A stretch of DNA of 12,834 nt, taken from Bacillota bacterium. Lineage in GTDB: Bacteria; Bacillota_I; Bacilli_A; ML615J-28; CAG-698. Shown piece by piece: positions 1 to 7,768 of the stretch (position 1 is the stretch's first letter; the number at the start of each line of letters is the position of its first letter). Under the pieces are notes generated by a model that was not told the origin of the DNA, searched no databases, and saw only the letters and a program-made list of their open reading frames with translations. The stretch is taken from assembly GCA_023410025.1 (NCBI GenBank), contig JAEYQM010000095.1, positions 1 through 12,834 of the forward strand, written 5' to 3'. Made by a program: the position numbers and the translations under genes.

Positions 1-175
1 GTGTTAACGGGTCGTCGAAGGCGCCGACCCCTACCGGTTTGATAATATCCGAAAGTATCCTTTTTCTGTCTTTGATACATATTGTGATAAAATATGCACC
101 TGCGGAGCTGTAATCAAAATTTTTTAGCCTTGTTGGTTTTCTTTTCGGCAATTCTTTTTCCTTATCCATTTTCAT
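1..175 (-). mobile_element. REP-associated (Y1/IS200-like) transposase, N-terminal part, cut by window edge
   Basis: The minus strand is open from an ATG at 175 to the left edge, giving about 58 residues. It reads MKMDKEKELPKRKPTRLKNF and continues DYSSAGAYFITICIKDRKR, then ILSDII. The block R-L-K-x-F-D-Y-S-x-x-G-A-Y-F-I-T-I-C is the N-terminal strand of TnpA_REP/Y1 single-strand transposases (PF01797). The HUH motif and catalytic Tyr would lie beyond the edge and are not seen. In-frame ATGs also occur at 187 and 169; none has a good ribosome binding site, so the start is uncertain. A TATAAT at 191-186 would give a very short leader for the 175 start. The first 60 bases are about 53% GC, unlike the rest of the window, which suggests recent transfer. 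Whether the gene is complete cannot be seen. Confidence 0.8.
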
Positions 176-185
176 CACCCACACC

Positions 186-191
186 ATTATA
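186..191 (-). promoter_or_regulatory. Possible -10 box for the transposase
   Basis: A perfect TATAAT on the minus strand lies 10 bases before the ATG at 175. No convincing -35 is seen at 16-18 bases (TTTTCC-like only), and the T-tract of the adjacent terminator forms part of the spacer. If used, transcription would begin a few bases before the start codon. Confidence 0.3.
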
Positions 192-195
192 TCAC

Positions 196-226
196 AAAAA
201 CGGCAGAAGGAAAAGACCTTTTGCCG
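196..226 (-). terminator. Intrinsic terminator of the cyclic-di-GMP operon
   Basis: On the minus strand a 10-bp stem (CGGCAAAAGG with CCTTCTGCCG, one G-T pair) closes a six-base loop. Five T residues follow directly (200-196). It lies about 48 bases past the stop codon of the GGDEF-EAL gene, so it should end that transcript. It also lies just upstream of the transposase on the same strand. Left-end hairpins of IS200-type elements can act as terminators that block read-in transcription, so it could instead belong to the element. Confidence 0.7.
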
Positions 227-273
227 AAATTTGTAAACATCCTTATGAGAACGCTCCTAATGATTGTGCTTTT

Positions 274-1929
274 TTATAAATCCAAATCCTCAATAGGAGC
301 AGGTTTAGAATATAAATATCCTTGGTACGCATATGTACCAATTTTTTTAATTAATTCTAGTTGAGCTTCTGTTTCTACCCCTTCAGCAATCGTTAAAACA
401 TTTAAAGTATTACTTAATTCTTGAACATAGTTAACAATCATTTCATCAGTTTTACTTTCATCCATTTTTTTAATAAATCTCTTATCAATTTTTAGATAAT
501 CAATGGGAAAATCTTTAATATATGATAATGATGAATATCCTTTACCAAAATCATCTAAAGCTATTTTAATATTTTTTTCTCTTAAACTATTAAGAATTTT
601 CTGATAATGCTTCACATCACCAATAGCAACACTTTCAGTAATTTCAACAGTAATTAGTGAACAGTCAATATCATAACTATCAATAATTGAAAAAAAAGTA
701 TTAATAAAATTATAACTATTAAAGAATACTGGTGAAATATTAACCGAAAATGAATAAGTTTTAAGATTATTATCTTTCCTAAATTTTATTTGTTTACATA
801 CTTCATGAATTATTAATGAATCAATCTGATCAATAATCTTTAAATCCTCAGCTAAAGATATAAATGCTTTAGGAAATATTACACCTTGTGTAGGGTGAAC
901 CCATCTTGCAAGAGCTTCTAATGAAAATACTTCATTAGTATCTGTTTTTACTTTAGGTTGATAATAAACAATAAATTCTTTATTAGTAATAGCTTTTTTT
1001 AATTCTTGAACTAAAATGTATTTATCATTGAATGTTGTCGTATAATTACTCTCAAATAGTAAATAACCATTTTTACCTTTTTTCTTTGCTTCATGCATTG
1101 TAATATCTGCCTTCTTAAGAAGTGATTCCACAGTTATCCCATCTTTTGGAAATAAACTAATACCAATATTACATGTAATATTAATTAAATTATGATTAAT
1201 TATAAATGGTTTATTAATAGTACCAATAATACATTGTGCTTTTGTTTCATAACTTTTATTATTAATATTATTTATTATAATTAAAAACTCATCACCCGAT
1301 AAATGAATAACAATATCATCTTTATCAGTGCATTTTGTAATACGATGGGCAATTTCTTTAATAATCATATCACCATAGAAATGTCCCCAAAAATCATTAA
1401 TTGTTTTAAAATCATTAATATTTAAGAACATAAAAGCACTTTGTTGACTTTTACCTATTACATGGTCAATATCACAATAACTTACATTATTTTTATCATT
1501 AGTCATTCTTGAGGAATTTCTAAGCAAAAAATTTCTTGTTGGTAAATTTGTTAATATATCATAATACATTAAAGAATTAATACTATTAAGATATATTTTT
1601 GTGTGTCTAAATAATTCAATTGCTCCGTATATAGTTAGCAATAAACTTGTTATATTTATTATATATATTATTTGAGTTTCTACTTTTATAAATTGTTCAG
1701 CAAATATATACATACTATTAACAATCATTAATAGATGTAAATATAACCCTCTCCTATTATTGGACTTCTTACAAATAAAGGCTCCCTCAATTAAAATAAA
1801 AAGATAAAGAGCTCGAAAATAATACCCAAGAAAATGAAATTCTATGCCCTTATCTTTTATTATGAAATAATTAATTGTTAGAAGAACAATAGAAAGAAGG
1901 AAATAAATTGTTTTCTTCATTTCACTCAT
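274..1929 (-). CDS. Membrane GGDEF-EAL protein, probable c-di-GMP phosphodiesterase
   Basis: 551 residues. Hydrophobic membrane segments fill roughly residues 5-110. A GGDEF domain follows (about 121-290) and then an EAL domain (about 303-551). The GGDEF site is degenerate: the signature is S211-G-D-E-F, and the first metal-binding Asp of the usual D-x-D-x-F-K block is N170. No RxxD inhibitory site precedes it. The EAL domain keeps its catalytic set: E338-A-L, N397, E429, D459-D460 in the DDFGKGYSS loop, K480, E516 in AEGVET and Q536. It should therefore hydrolyse c-di-GMP to pGpG, with the GGDEF domain perhaps a GTP-sensing regulator. It starts 12 bases after the stop of the upstream diguanylate cyclase gene, with a weak AAAGAGA ribosome binding site, and is the second gene of the operon. 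Domain identities are secure; loss of cyclase activity is inferred from the residues. Confidence 0.93.
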   Translation of the reverse strand: MSEMKKTIYFLLSIVLLTINYFIIKDKGIEFHFLGYYFRALYLFILIEGAFICKKSNNRRGLYLHLLMIVNSMYIFAEQFIKVETQIIYIINITSLLLTIYGAIELFRHTKIYLNSINSLMYYDILTNLPTRNFLLRNSSRMTNDKNNVSYCDIDHVIGKSQQSAFMFLNINDFKTINDFWGHFYGDMIIKEIAHRITKCTDKDDIVIHLSGDEFLIIINNINNKSYETKAQCIIGTINKPFIINHNLINITCNIGISLFPKDGITVESLLKKADITMHEAKKKGKNGYLLFESNYTTTFNDKYILVQELKKAITNKEFIVYYQPKVKTDTNEVFSLEALARWVHPTQGVIFPKAFISLAEDLKIIDQIDSLIIHEVCKQIKFRKDNNLKTYSFSVNISPVFFNSYNFINTFFSIIDSYDIDCSLITVEITESVAIGDVKHYQKILNSLREKNIKIALDDFGKGYSSLSYIKDFPIDYLKIDKRFIKKMDESKTDEMIVNYVQELSNTLNVLTIAEGVETEAQLELIKKIGTYAYQGYLYSKPAPIEDLDL

Positions 1930-1941
1930 AGTTATCTCTTT

Positions 1942-3507
1942 CTAGTCTTCACAAAAAATATATTTTTTGTGATCTCTTTTAGCAATATACATAGCAATAT
2001 CGGCTTTGCTAATTAACTCTTCGGCAGTATGACCATCCTTAGGATATTCAACAATTCCAATACTATATTGGATATCAAATTCCTTATCATCAATAATACA
2101 TTTTTTATTTAGCTTTTCAATTAATCTTATAACTTCTTTCTTATCATCAACATCCTTGATGAATACTAAAAATTCATCCCCACCATATCTAGAAATAATA
2201 TGTCCGTTAAATACTTCAATAAGGTTTTTAGCAAAGTGTACAAGCAGTTTATCCCCAGTTATATGTCCATAGGTATCATTAATTTGTTTGAAATTGTTTA
2301 TATCAATAAATAACAAATAAAACTTACTAAAATTATCAATCAATAAATTCTTTACTTTTTCAATAAAATAAGTTCTATTATATAGTGCAGTTAAAGAATC
2401 CTTTTCAATCATTAGTAAAAATTTCTTGTTAATCGATCCAATATCATCAAGACTCTTGAAAATACTGGCGTAATTTGTAACCTCACCCTTAGAATCTTTA
2501 ATTGCAATTATATGTAACCATTGTGGATAAATAATACCACTTTTTTTACGATTCCAAATTTCACCTTGCCATGACCCTTTTTCATTGACATTTTTCCAAA
2601 TACCTTGATAGAATTCACGAGAATGTAGGTTTGATTTTACAATCGCAGGTGTTTTTGAAATTGCTTCATCTCTTGAAAATTCTGTAATTAAAGAAAAGGC
2701 ATCATTAACCCAAATAGTTTTTTGATATTTATCAGTAATAATAATCCCATCATTATTACTTTCAATAATTTTCTTAAACATTGATAATTCAATATGTTTA
2801 AAAATATCATCAGATATATCCTTATAAAATACTTGAGCACCAACTATATCCCCATCATAAATATAAGGTGTTACAGTAACATTACAATTAAAAAGTTTTT
2901 GATCTTTCTTTTTACGAATCGAGCTAATAGTTATTATTTTACCTTGAACACCTTGTTCTAAAATATATTTTGCTTCATCTTCATAATTAGTTGGAGATAA
3001 AAGATTAAAAATATTCTTATTATGAACTTCATGTAAAGTATAGCCAAATAGGTTTGTAAAACTTTGATTAACGGCAATTATTTGAGCTTTTGGATTAACT
3101 AAAACCATTGCATTAGCCATATCTTCATAGAATTGTGATAGGTTAGAATTAACAACTATATTTTCATCGCTTGGATAAAGTGATAGATATGTATATTTTT
3201 TATCTTCAAATTGATAATTTCCAGCGCAGGCGTGAGTAAAAAATGTATCACCATTTGATTTAATTGCTCTACAAATAAACCGAAAATAAGTGTGATTTGA
3301 AATTATACTAAATGTATTATAATCATCAATTATTATATCTTCAAATTTCATATTTAATAATTGTGATTCAGTATATCCAAATAGACTAATAACCTTCTCA
3401 TTTACTGAAAATATTTTACTACTCTCGTTATCAAAAATAATAACAGGATCAAAGTATTGGCGGAATAGTTCAGTGTAGTAGTTCTTTAATTCGTTATTTT
3501 TATCCAT
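1942..3507 (-). CDS. PAS-PAS-PAS-GGDEF diguanylate cyclase
   Basis: 521 residues with no membrane segment, so probably cytoplasmic. Three PAS folds are seen at about 10-112, 122-235 and 242-355. The third carries the frequent GSWQGEIWNR block followed by a PAC-like end. The GGDEF domain (about 362-521) is complete: FIDINNFKQIND gives metal ligand D402 and guanine-binding N410, D419 follows, and G442-G-D-E-F is perfect. It should make c-di-GMP from two GTP. No RxxD product-inhibition site lies five residues before GGDEF (FNGH there), so feedback control is not expected. PAS ligands cannot be read; haem, flavin or small molecules are all possible. The start is supported by GGAG nine bases upstream. 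It is the first gene of the operon with the GGDEF-EAL protein, pairing synthesis with breakdown. Confidence 0.93.
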   Translation of the reverse strand: MDKNNELKNYYTELFRQYFDPVIIFDNESSKIFSVNEKVISLFGYTESQLLNMKFEDIIIDDYNTFSIISNHTYFRFICRAIKSNGDTFFTHACAGNYQFEDKKYTYLSLYPSDENIVVNSNLSQFYEDMANAMVLVNPKAQIIAVNQSFTNLFGYTLHEVHNKNIFNLLSPTNYEDEAKYILEQGVQGKIITISSIRKKKDQKLFNCNVTVTPYIYDGDIVGAQVFYKDISDDIFKHIELSMFKKIIESNNDGIIITDKYQKTIWVNDAFSLITEFSRDEAISKTPAIVKSNLHSREFYQGIWKNVNEKGSWQGEIWNRKKSGIIYPQWLHIIAIKDSKGEVTNYASIFKSLDDIGSINKKFLLMIEKDSLTALYNRTYFIEKVKNLLIDNFSKFYLLFIDINNFKQINDTYGHITGDKLLVHFAKNLIEVFNGHIISRYGGDEFLVFIKDVDDKKEVIRLIEKLNKKCIIDDKEFDIQYSIGIVEYPKDGHTAEELISKADIAMYIAKRDHKKYIFCED

Positions 3508-3554
3508 TATGTTTATCTCCGTTTTTTTAAGAATAGTAATTCATAGCAAAATTT

Positions 3555-3582
3555 ATTATAGCATTATTTTTGCCAAAAACAA
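3555..3582 (-). promoter_or_regulatory. Extended -10 promoter of the cyclic-di-GMP operon
   Basis: On the minus strand TGCTATAAT (3563-3555) is an extended -10. A weak TTGTTT -35 lies 16 bases upstream (3582-3577). The predicted start near 3548 gives a leader of about 40 bases before the diguanylate cyclase. The hexamer ATAGCA occurs at 3543-3548 and 3558-3563, which could be a short operator, but this is weak. No GEMM-type c-di-GMP riboswitch is recognisable in the short leader. Confidence 0.6.
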
Positions 3583-3690
3583 ATAATACATTCTGGATTT
3601 AACGCTTAAATAAAAATATTAATTTTATTATAATAATTAGGGTATAAAATAATAAATAACTTAAAAAATTATAAATAATTAGTCAAATTA

Positions 3691-3719
3691 TTGATTTAAA
3701 AATAGAAATTAGGTATAAT
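3691..3719 (+). promoter_or_regulatory. Sigma-A promoter of the CNNM/CorC gene
   Basis: TTGATT (3691-3696), a 17-base spacer and TATAAT (3714-3719). The predicted start near 3726 leaves a leader of about 18 bases containing the AAGGAG ribosome binding site (3732-3737). It is divergent from the cyclic-di-GMP operon promoter about 110 bases away. Confidence 0.75.
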
Positions 3720-3743
3720 AATACTCAAAAGAAGGAGATTTTT

Positions 3744-5075
3744 ATGGAAACAGATTCGGACGATGAACCTGACGTTATGAATATAGTGCCACAATTAACA
3801 ATAATCTTAGTATTAACGTTAATAAATGCATTTTTTTCATCCGCAGAACTTGCTGTACTTTCAGCAAACCGCAACAAAATTAAATACCTAGCAGAAAATG
3901 GAAACAAAAGGGCAAATTTAGTATTAAAACTTGTAGAAGAAGAAACTAAATTCTTATCAACAATCCAAGTTGCTATTACACTTGCAGGATTTTTCTCAAG
4001 TGCAACTGCAGCTAGTAATATTTCAGGGTTATTAGGAAATTATTTAGTTAAGTTTAATATACCTTATGCAAATACGATTGCATTGATATTAATTACACTT
4101 GTTTTATCGTATTTTACACTTGTTTTTGGTGAATTATTTCCAAAAAGAGTGGCTTTAAGAATGCCTGAAAAAATTGCCATGTTCAGTGCAGGGCCAATAA
4201 ATATCGTTAAAAAGATTTTTAGACCAATTGTAGGTCTACTTACACTTTCAAGTAATTTACTTGTAAAGATTACAGGATTAGAAAAAGGTCTTGTTGATGA
4301 TAGGGTTTCAGAAGATGAAATCATTTCAATTATTGAATCTGGTGTTAGTGATGGTTCTATTCACGAAGAAGAGCAACAAATGATTGAATCAGTATTTAAA
4401 TTCAATGATTTGGAAGCTATGGATGTAATGACACCACGTGTAGATGTATTTATGATTGATATTGATGATCCAATGGAATCATTTATTAATAAAATTGTTG
4501 AAGGAAAATACACAAGAATACCGGTTTATCAAGATAGTAAAGATAATATTATTGGCATTATTCATATTAGAGATTTTTTAAAGCAAGTAAAAAAAGTAGG
4601 CTTTGAAAATATCAATATACTATCAATTATAAGAAAACCATTATTTGCAACTGACAATATTAAGATTAATTCATTATTTAAAAAAATGAAGGAATCAAAG
4701 AATCATATTGCTATTTTATATGATCAATATGGGGGATTTGTAGGTATTGTTACTTTAGAGGATTTAGTTGAAGAAATTATGGGAGACATAGTTGATGAAT
4801 ATGATGATAATTATGAACCAATTGTAAAGATTAAAAATAATGAATATTTAATTGATGCTAGTGTTGCTATTCAAGATTTAAATAAAGCACTTAATCTAGA
4901 TTTTGATGAAGATAATGAAAATTATGATACTTTAGGAGGACTACTTTTATTATTATTAGATAGAGTACCTGAAGAAAATGAAATAGCAACAATTGATTAT
5001 GAAAATATAACTTTTATAATTACTAAAATGGACGTAAATCGAATCGAAAAAGTAAAAATGATTATAAATAATTAA
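3744..5075 (+). CDS. CNNM/DUF21-CBS-CorC_HlyC family transport protein
   Basis: 443 residues, the usual length for the family. A short acidic N-terminus (METDSDDEPD) precedes a DUF21/CNNM membrane domain (about 14-185) with the diagnostic FFSSAELAVLSANR at 30-43 and GELFPKRVA at 129-137. Two CBS domains follow (about 227-285 and 292-350; VMTPRVDVF starts the first), then a C-terminal CorC_HlyC domain (about 358-440). Members act in Mg2+ or Co2+ transport or resistance, and the CBS pair commonly binds ATP-Mg. The family is often annotated as haemolysin, which is misleading. The start is set by AAGGAG six bases upstream of the first ATG. The in-frame Met12 is closer to the usual N-terminus but has no comparable ribosome binding site. 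It is transcribed alone, with its own promoter and a strong terminator. Confidence 0.93.
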   Translation: METDSDDEPDVMNIVPQLTIILVLTLINAFFSSAELAVLSANRNKIKYLAENGNKRANLVLKLVEEETKFLSTIQVAITLAGFFSSATAASNISGLLGNYLVKFNIPYANTIALILITLVLSYFTLVFGELFPKRVALRMPEKIAMFSAGPINIVKKIFRPIVGLLTLSSNLLVKITGLEKGLVDDRVSEDEIISIIESGVSDGSIHEEEQQMIESVFKFNDLEAMDVMTPRVDVFMIDIDDPMESFINKIVEGKYTRIPVYQDSKDNIIGIIHIRDFLKQVKKVGFENINILSIIRKPLFATDNIKINSLFKKMKESKNHIAILYDQYGGFVGIVTLEDLVEEIMGDIVDEYDDNYEPIVKIKNNEYLIDASVAIQDLNKALNLDFDEDNENYDTLGGLLLLLLDRVPEENEIATIDYENITFIITKMDVNRIEKVKMIINN

Positions 5076-5084
5076 AAATTTATG

Positions 5085-5125
5085 ACCTTATAATATTGAA
5101 AATGACAATATTATAAGGTTTTTTC
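5085..5125 (+). terminator. Intrinsic terminator after the CNNM/CorC gene
   Basis: A perfect 14-bp stem (ACCTTATAATATTG, 5085-5098, with 5106-5119) has a seven-base loop and is followed by a T-run. It begins ten bases past the stop codon. Confidence 0.9.
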
Positions 5126-5126
5126 A

Positions 5127-5161
5127 TGAAAGTAACATATTCCTTTTCATATTTACTTTCA
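5127..5161 (+). repeat. Inverted repeat overlapping the -35 of the guanylate-kinase-like gene
   Basis: TGAAAGTAA (5127-5135) and TTACTTTCA (5153-5161) are perfect 9-bp inverted arms with a 17-base gap. The right arm covers the candidate -35 (TTTACT, 5152-5157). It could be an operator, but AT-rich chance symmetry is possible. Confidence 0.35.
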
Positions 5162-5180
5162 CCCTATTCTATGGTAAAAT
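5152..5180 (+). promoter_or_regulatory. Promoter of the guanylate-kinase-like gene
   Basis: TTTACT (5152-5157), a 17-base spacer and TAAAAT (5175-5180) with an extended TGG before it. The predicted start near 5187 gives a leader of about 28 bases, with AAGGGG (5203-5208) as the ribosome binding site. Confidence 0.55.
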
Positions 5181-5214
5181 TAACCCATATACTAACAAGA
5201 ATAAGGGGAATAAT

Positions 5215-5748
5215 ATGTTAATAATGGTAGGAGCAAGTGCTACAGGAAAAACGGAAATAGCCAAATTATTAATAAATAAATTCGATTTTAAAAAGATGAT
5301 AACATATACTACAAGACCTAAAAGAGAAAATGAGGTAAATGGAGTTGATTATCACTTTGTAACAGTTAAAGAATTTAAAGAAAAAGAACAAAATCATGAT
5401 TTCTTTGAAACAACACTATATAATAATAACTATTATGGCACTGCTTTTAAAGATTGCGCTAACGATAAGGTTCTAATTGTAGATGCGAATGGTGCTAATG
5501 CAATCTATTCGAAATTACCAAATGAGGTTACAATCTTTTATCTTCATGCACCTTACGAAATTAGAGAACAAAGAATGATTGCTCGTGGAGATAATCCTAA
5601 TCTAATTGAACAACGTCTAGTTAATGATGACAGATTATTAAATATTAATCTTCTAAAACATTATGATTATGTAATCGAATCAGGTTATAAAAGTCTTGAT
5701 GAACTTGCTTTAGAAATTTACTCTTTATATCAAGCCAAACAAAAATAA
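5215..5748 (+). CDS. Guanylate-kinase-like P-loop kinase
   Basis: 177 residues, shorter than the roughly 200 of typical Gmk. A P-loop, G6-A-S-A-T-G-K-T13, lies near the N-terminus. It is followed by TTRPKR at 32-37 and VNGVDYHF at 41-48, which match the GMP-binding region of guanylate kinases (R34, R37, Y46). E65 in the HDFFET block, Y74 in NYYGT and D90 also fall at GMP-site positions. The lid is shortened (ARGDNPNLIEQRL). Gmk phosphorylates GMP to GDP. Differences are a P-loop of GASATGKT instead of the common GPSGxGK and no LEIDVQG block (LIVDANG here). It could be the only guanylate kinase of a small genome or a paralogue with another role; the window cannot decide. It has its own promoter and converges on the LtaS-like gene. 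Confidence 0.8.
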   Translation: MLIMVGASATGKTEIAKLLINKFDFKKMITYTTRPKRENEVNGVDYHFVTVKEFKEKEQNHDFFETTLYNNNYYGTAFKDCANDKVLIVDANGANAIYSKLPNEVTIFYLHAPYEIREQRMIARGDNPNLIEQRLVNDDRLLNINLLKHYDYVIESGYKSLDELALEIYSLYQAKQK

Positions 5749-5781
5749 AAATTCTATCAGTTAAACTGATAGAATTTTTTT
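5747..5781. terminator. Bidirectional terminator between convergent genes
   Basis: AAAAATTCTATCAGT (5747-5761) pairs perfectly with ACTGATAGAATTTTT, leaving a three-base loop. A-run and T-run flanks serve both directions. It starts within the stop codon of the guanylate-kinase-like gene and ends at the stop codon of the LtaS-like gene, so one element can end both transcripts. Confidence 0.88.
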
Positions 5782-7657
5782 ACTCAAAATATTTAGTTTT
5801 TAAAATAGCATCATTCACATATTTTTTATTTTCAAATAAAGTTATATATTTATTAATATTAGAAATTGGTCTATTTGCTTTTTTAGAAGGGTATTCAATT
5901 ACAAATTCATTAAAAATAATATCTAGATTTCTAGGGCTATATACAAAACCAGGTTCATCGGTAAATATATCATTATTGAAGTGGTATTTTGAATCAAGAC
6001 CAAATAGATTTGAAAATGAACGATAAAAATCAATCGTACTTACTACTTTATTATTTAATTTTGTAGTAAATAAGGCTTCATTATAAATTATAAGAGGAGT
6101 TGATTGAAGAAGTAATCTTTGACTAATTGGATCTAGTTTAGTATCCAATATTCCCTCTAAGTCATTTTTAAATAAACTTGATGTATGATCACCAAATAAT
6201 ACTACAACAGTATTATCTAATAAATTGTTTTCTGCTAATGAATCAATAAAAATTCCAATTGCTTCATCAACATACATAACAAAGTCTAAATAACTACTTG
6301 CTAGACTTGATAATCCTTTAAAATTATGCTTAGGTATTTCACTTGTTGGTACATATGGAGAATGACTTGTAACTGTAATTCCATAGGCAAAGAAATTCTT
6401 ATCACTTGGCATAATATCAACAAATTTATCTAAGAAATATTTATCATCTAAATAAGAGTGAATTAAGGGAACATTAGGATTAGATTCTTTAAAATAATCT
6501 AAATCATAATGAGTTTGAAAACCTAAGGTTCTTAAATGTTCTTGACTCCTAAAATAAAATCTTCCGGTATTTCCATGAGCAGAAAAGGTTACATAACCTT
6601 TTTTATTAAAGTCCTTAGCAAGAGTATTATAATTACTTCCTGTGTAGTTGAATATAGTTAATTCACTACCATTACCTGATAGACCAGTCAGTGCTGAAAA
6701 CTCAGAATCACTAGTATTTCCAATTCCTGCAGATGAATAAAATCTATTATAATATAGTGATTTGGAAACTAATTTATTAAGGTTAGGAGTAATCTCAACC
6801 CCATCAACCTCAAGATTAATAACAAAATTATTAATTGCTTCAAGTTGAATCATTACTAAATTCATATCACTTGCAAGATTAGTAAATTCATTTATTACAC
6901 TGTATTCTTTCATATCAATAGGATTGATATAAGTTAATTTTTCACTTTCTTCTAAATAATCACTTATTTTATCTAAATCTGTATCATCTAATCTAGTTTT
7001 ACCAAATAAGAAATTAAATGCATCATATAAATAATAGTCATAAACACCAATGTTTTGAATACCATATTGAGCAGATAAACTTGATTTATTAATAGTTTTA
7101 GTTATCTTTGATTCTGTATTTATAATTGGAATAATCATAAATACTAAACTTAAAGTTAGTAATAGAGTTTTTGTTAGAGGGTTATGATACTTAATTTCAT
7201 AATTATAGGTAATACTTCTTATTAGAAGTAGAAATAGATAAACTAACAAATGAATCATTTGAGTAAAATCAGCAATCATATGTAAAGAATAAGATGCATA
7301 GTATCTAATAAATGAACCTTGCGCAGGATTACCAAAACTTTGTAAATGGCTAATAGAAAAGAATACTGAGAATATATTTGTATAAATTGCTAGTCCTATA
7401 CACATAACCATAAAGAAAAAGGAAATAATACACAAGAAGTTTGTCCTAGCTTTGCTTGATTTAAATAAAACTATACTAATTGTATAAAAGAGGGTAAGAA
7501 CACCTACATTTCCAATTAAAGAAAAAAGAAAACTATTTAAATCAAAACTATAGCTACTTATATTAGGATGAAATATAGCAAACATTAAAATATATGTATT
7601 AATAAGGTTTAATATAAAGTATGAAATATAAAAGTATATTGGGTTGAGTTTTTTCAA
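5780..7657 (-). CDS. Lipoteichoic-acid-synthase-like membrane sulfatase (LtaS family)
   Basis: 625 residues, close to the length of LtaS proteins. About five membrane segments occupy residues 5-180, followed by a linker and an extracellular sulfatase-fold domain (PF00884, about 262-600). The metal and nucleophile set is seen: E273 in MIQLEA, T315 in GNTSDSEF, D490-H491 in FGDHTS. H432 (TVTSHSPY) and R370 match substrate-site residues. LtaS transfers glycerol phosphate from phosphatidylglycerol to grow polyglycerolphosphate chains; related enzymes prime chains or modify other glycolipids. Which of these applies cannot be told. The start is TTG (7657) preceded by AGGTG at six bases; the in-frame GTG nine bases upstream lacks a ribosome binding site, and TAG lies just before it. 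The gene is divergent from the acyltransferase operon. Confidence 0.88.
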   Translation of the reverse strand: MKKLNPIYFYISYFILNLINTYILMFAIFHPNISSYSFDLNSFLFSLIGNVGVLTLFYTISIVLFKSSKARTNFLCIISFFFMVMCIGLAIYTNIFSVFFSISHLQSFGNPAQGSFIRYYASYSLHMIADFTQMIHLLVYLFLLLIRSITYNYEIKYHNPLTKTLLLTLSLVFMIIPIINTESKITKTINKSSLSAQYGIQNIGVYDYYLYDAFNFLFGKTRLDDTDLDKISDYLEESEKLTYINPIDMKEYSVINEFTNLASDMNLVMIQLEAINNFVINLEVDGVEITPNLNKLVSKSLYYNRFYSSAGIGNTSDSEFSALTGLSGNGSELTIFNYTGSNYNTLAKDFNKKGYVTFSAHGNTGRFYFRSQEHLRTLGFQTHYDLDYFKESNPNVPLIHSYLDDKYFLDKFVDIMPSDKNFFAYGITVTSHSPYVPTSEIPKHNFKGLSSLASSYLDFVMYVDEAIGIFIDSLAENNLLDNTVVVLFGDHTSSLFKNDLEGILDTKLDPISQRLLLQSTPLIIYNEALFTTKLNNKVVSTIDFYRSFSNLFGLDSKYHFNNDIFTDEPGFVYSPRNLDIIFNEFVIEYPSKKANRPISNINKYITLFENKKYVNDAILKTKYFE

Positions 7658-7684
7658 ATAATTTCACCTACATTTCTAGTTATT

Positions 7685-7693
7685 ATTTTAGCA
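7685..7693 (-). promoter_or_regulatory. Extended -10 promoter of the LtaS-like gene
   Basis: TGCTAAAAT on the minus strand (7693-7685) is an extended -10. The -35 region is only A/T-rich (TATATT). The predicted start near 7678 leaves a leader of about 21 bases that holds the AGGTG ribosome binding site. Confidence 0.5.
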
Positions 7694-7729
7694 CAAAACT
7701 TTTAAAAAATATATTAATAAATTAAATAT

Positions 7730-7758
7730 ATGAAAAAATAATTAGGATATGCTATAAT
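7730..7758 (+). promoter_or_regulatory. Extended -10 promoter of the acyltransferase operon, near-leaderless
   Basis: ATGAAA (7730-7735), a 17-base spacer and TATAAT (7753-7758) with extended TGC. The ATG at 7769 is only 10 bases past the -10, so transcription from here would begin about 4 bases before the start codon. The AGAGG at 7759-7763 would then lie upstream of the RNA. Confidence 0.65.
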
Positions 7759-7768
7759 AGAGGTAAGT

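Noticed and set aside
9..30. GC-rich hairpin (GGGTCG with CGACCC) near the left edge, like a REP unit
   Set aside because: It lies inside the transposase coding frame and is explained by its Gly/Val/Ala/Asp codons; no second copy is present in the window.
94..279. A plus-strand 61-codon open frame at the left edge
   Set aside because: It is antisense to the transposase start and the terminator, has no ribosome binding site and no recognisable protein features.
253..300. Inverted repeat GCTCCTA/TAGGAGC spanning the end of the GGDEF-EAL gene
   Set aside because: Only 7 bp with a 34-base gap; the hairpin at 201-226 is a far better terminator.
3508..3743. Possible c-di-GMP (GEMM) riboswitch or small RNA between the divergent operons
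   Set aside because: The region is nearly all A/T with no conserved GEMM core or stable stem, and both predicted leaders are too short.
3725..3907. Antisense open frame over the start of the CNNM/CorC gene
   Set aside because: Overlaps the real gene and has no ribosome binding site or family features; a shadow of coding bias. The same applies to antisense frames at 4064-4324, 8400-8585, 10589-10945 and 11043-11264.
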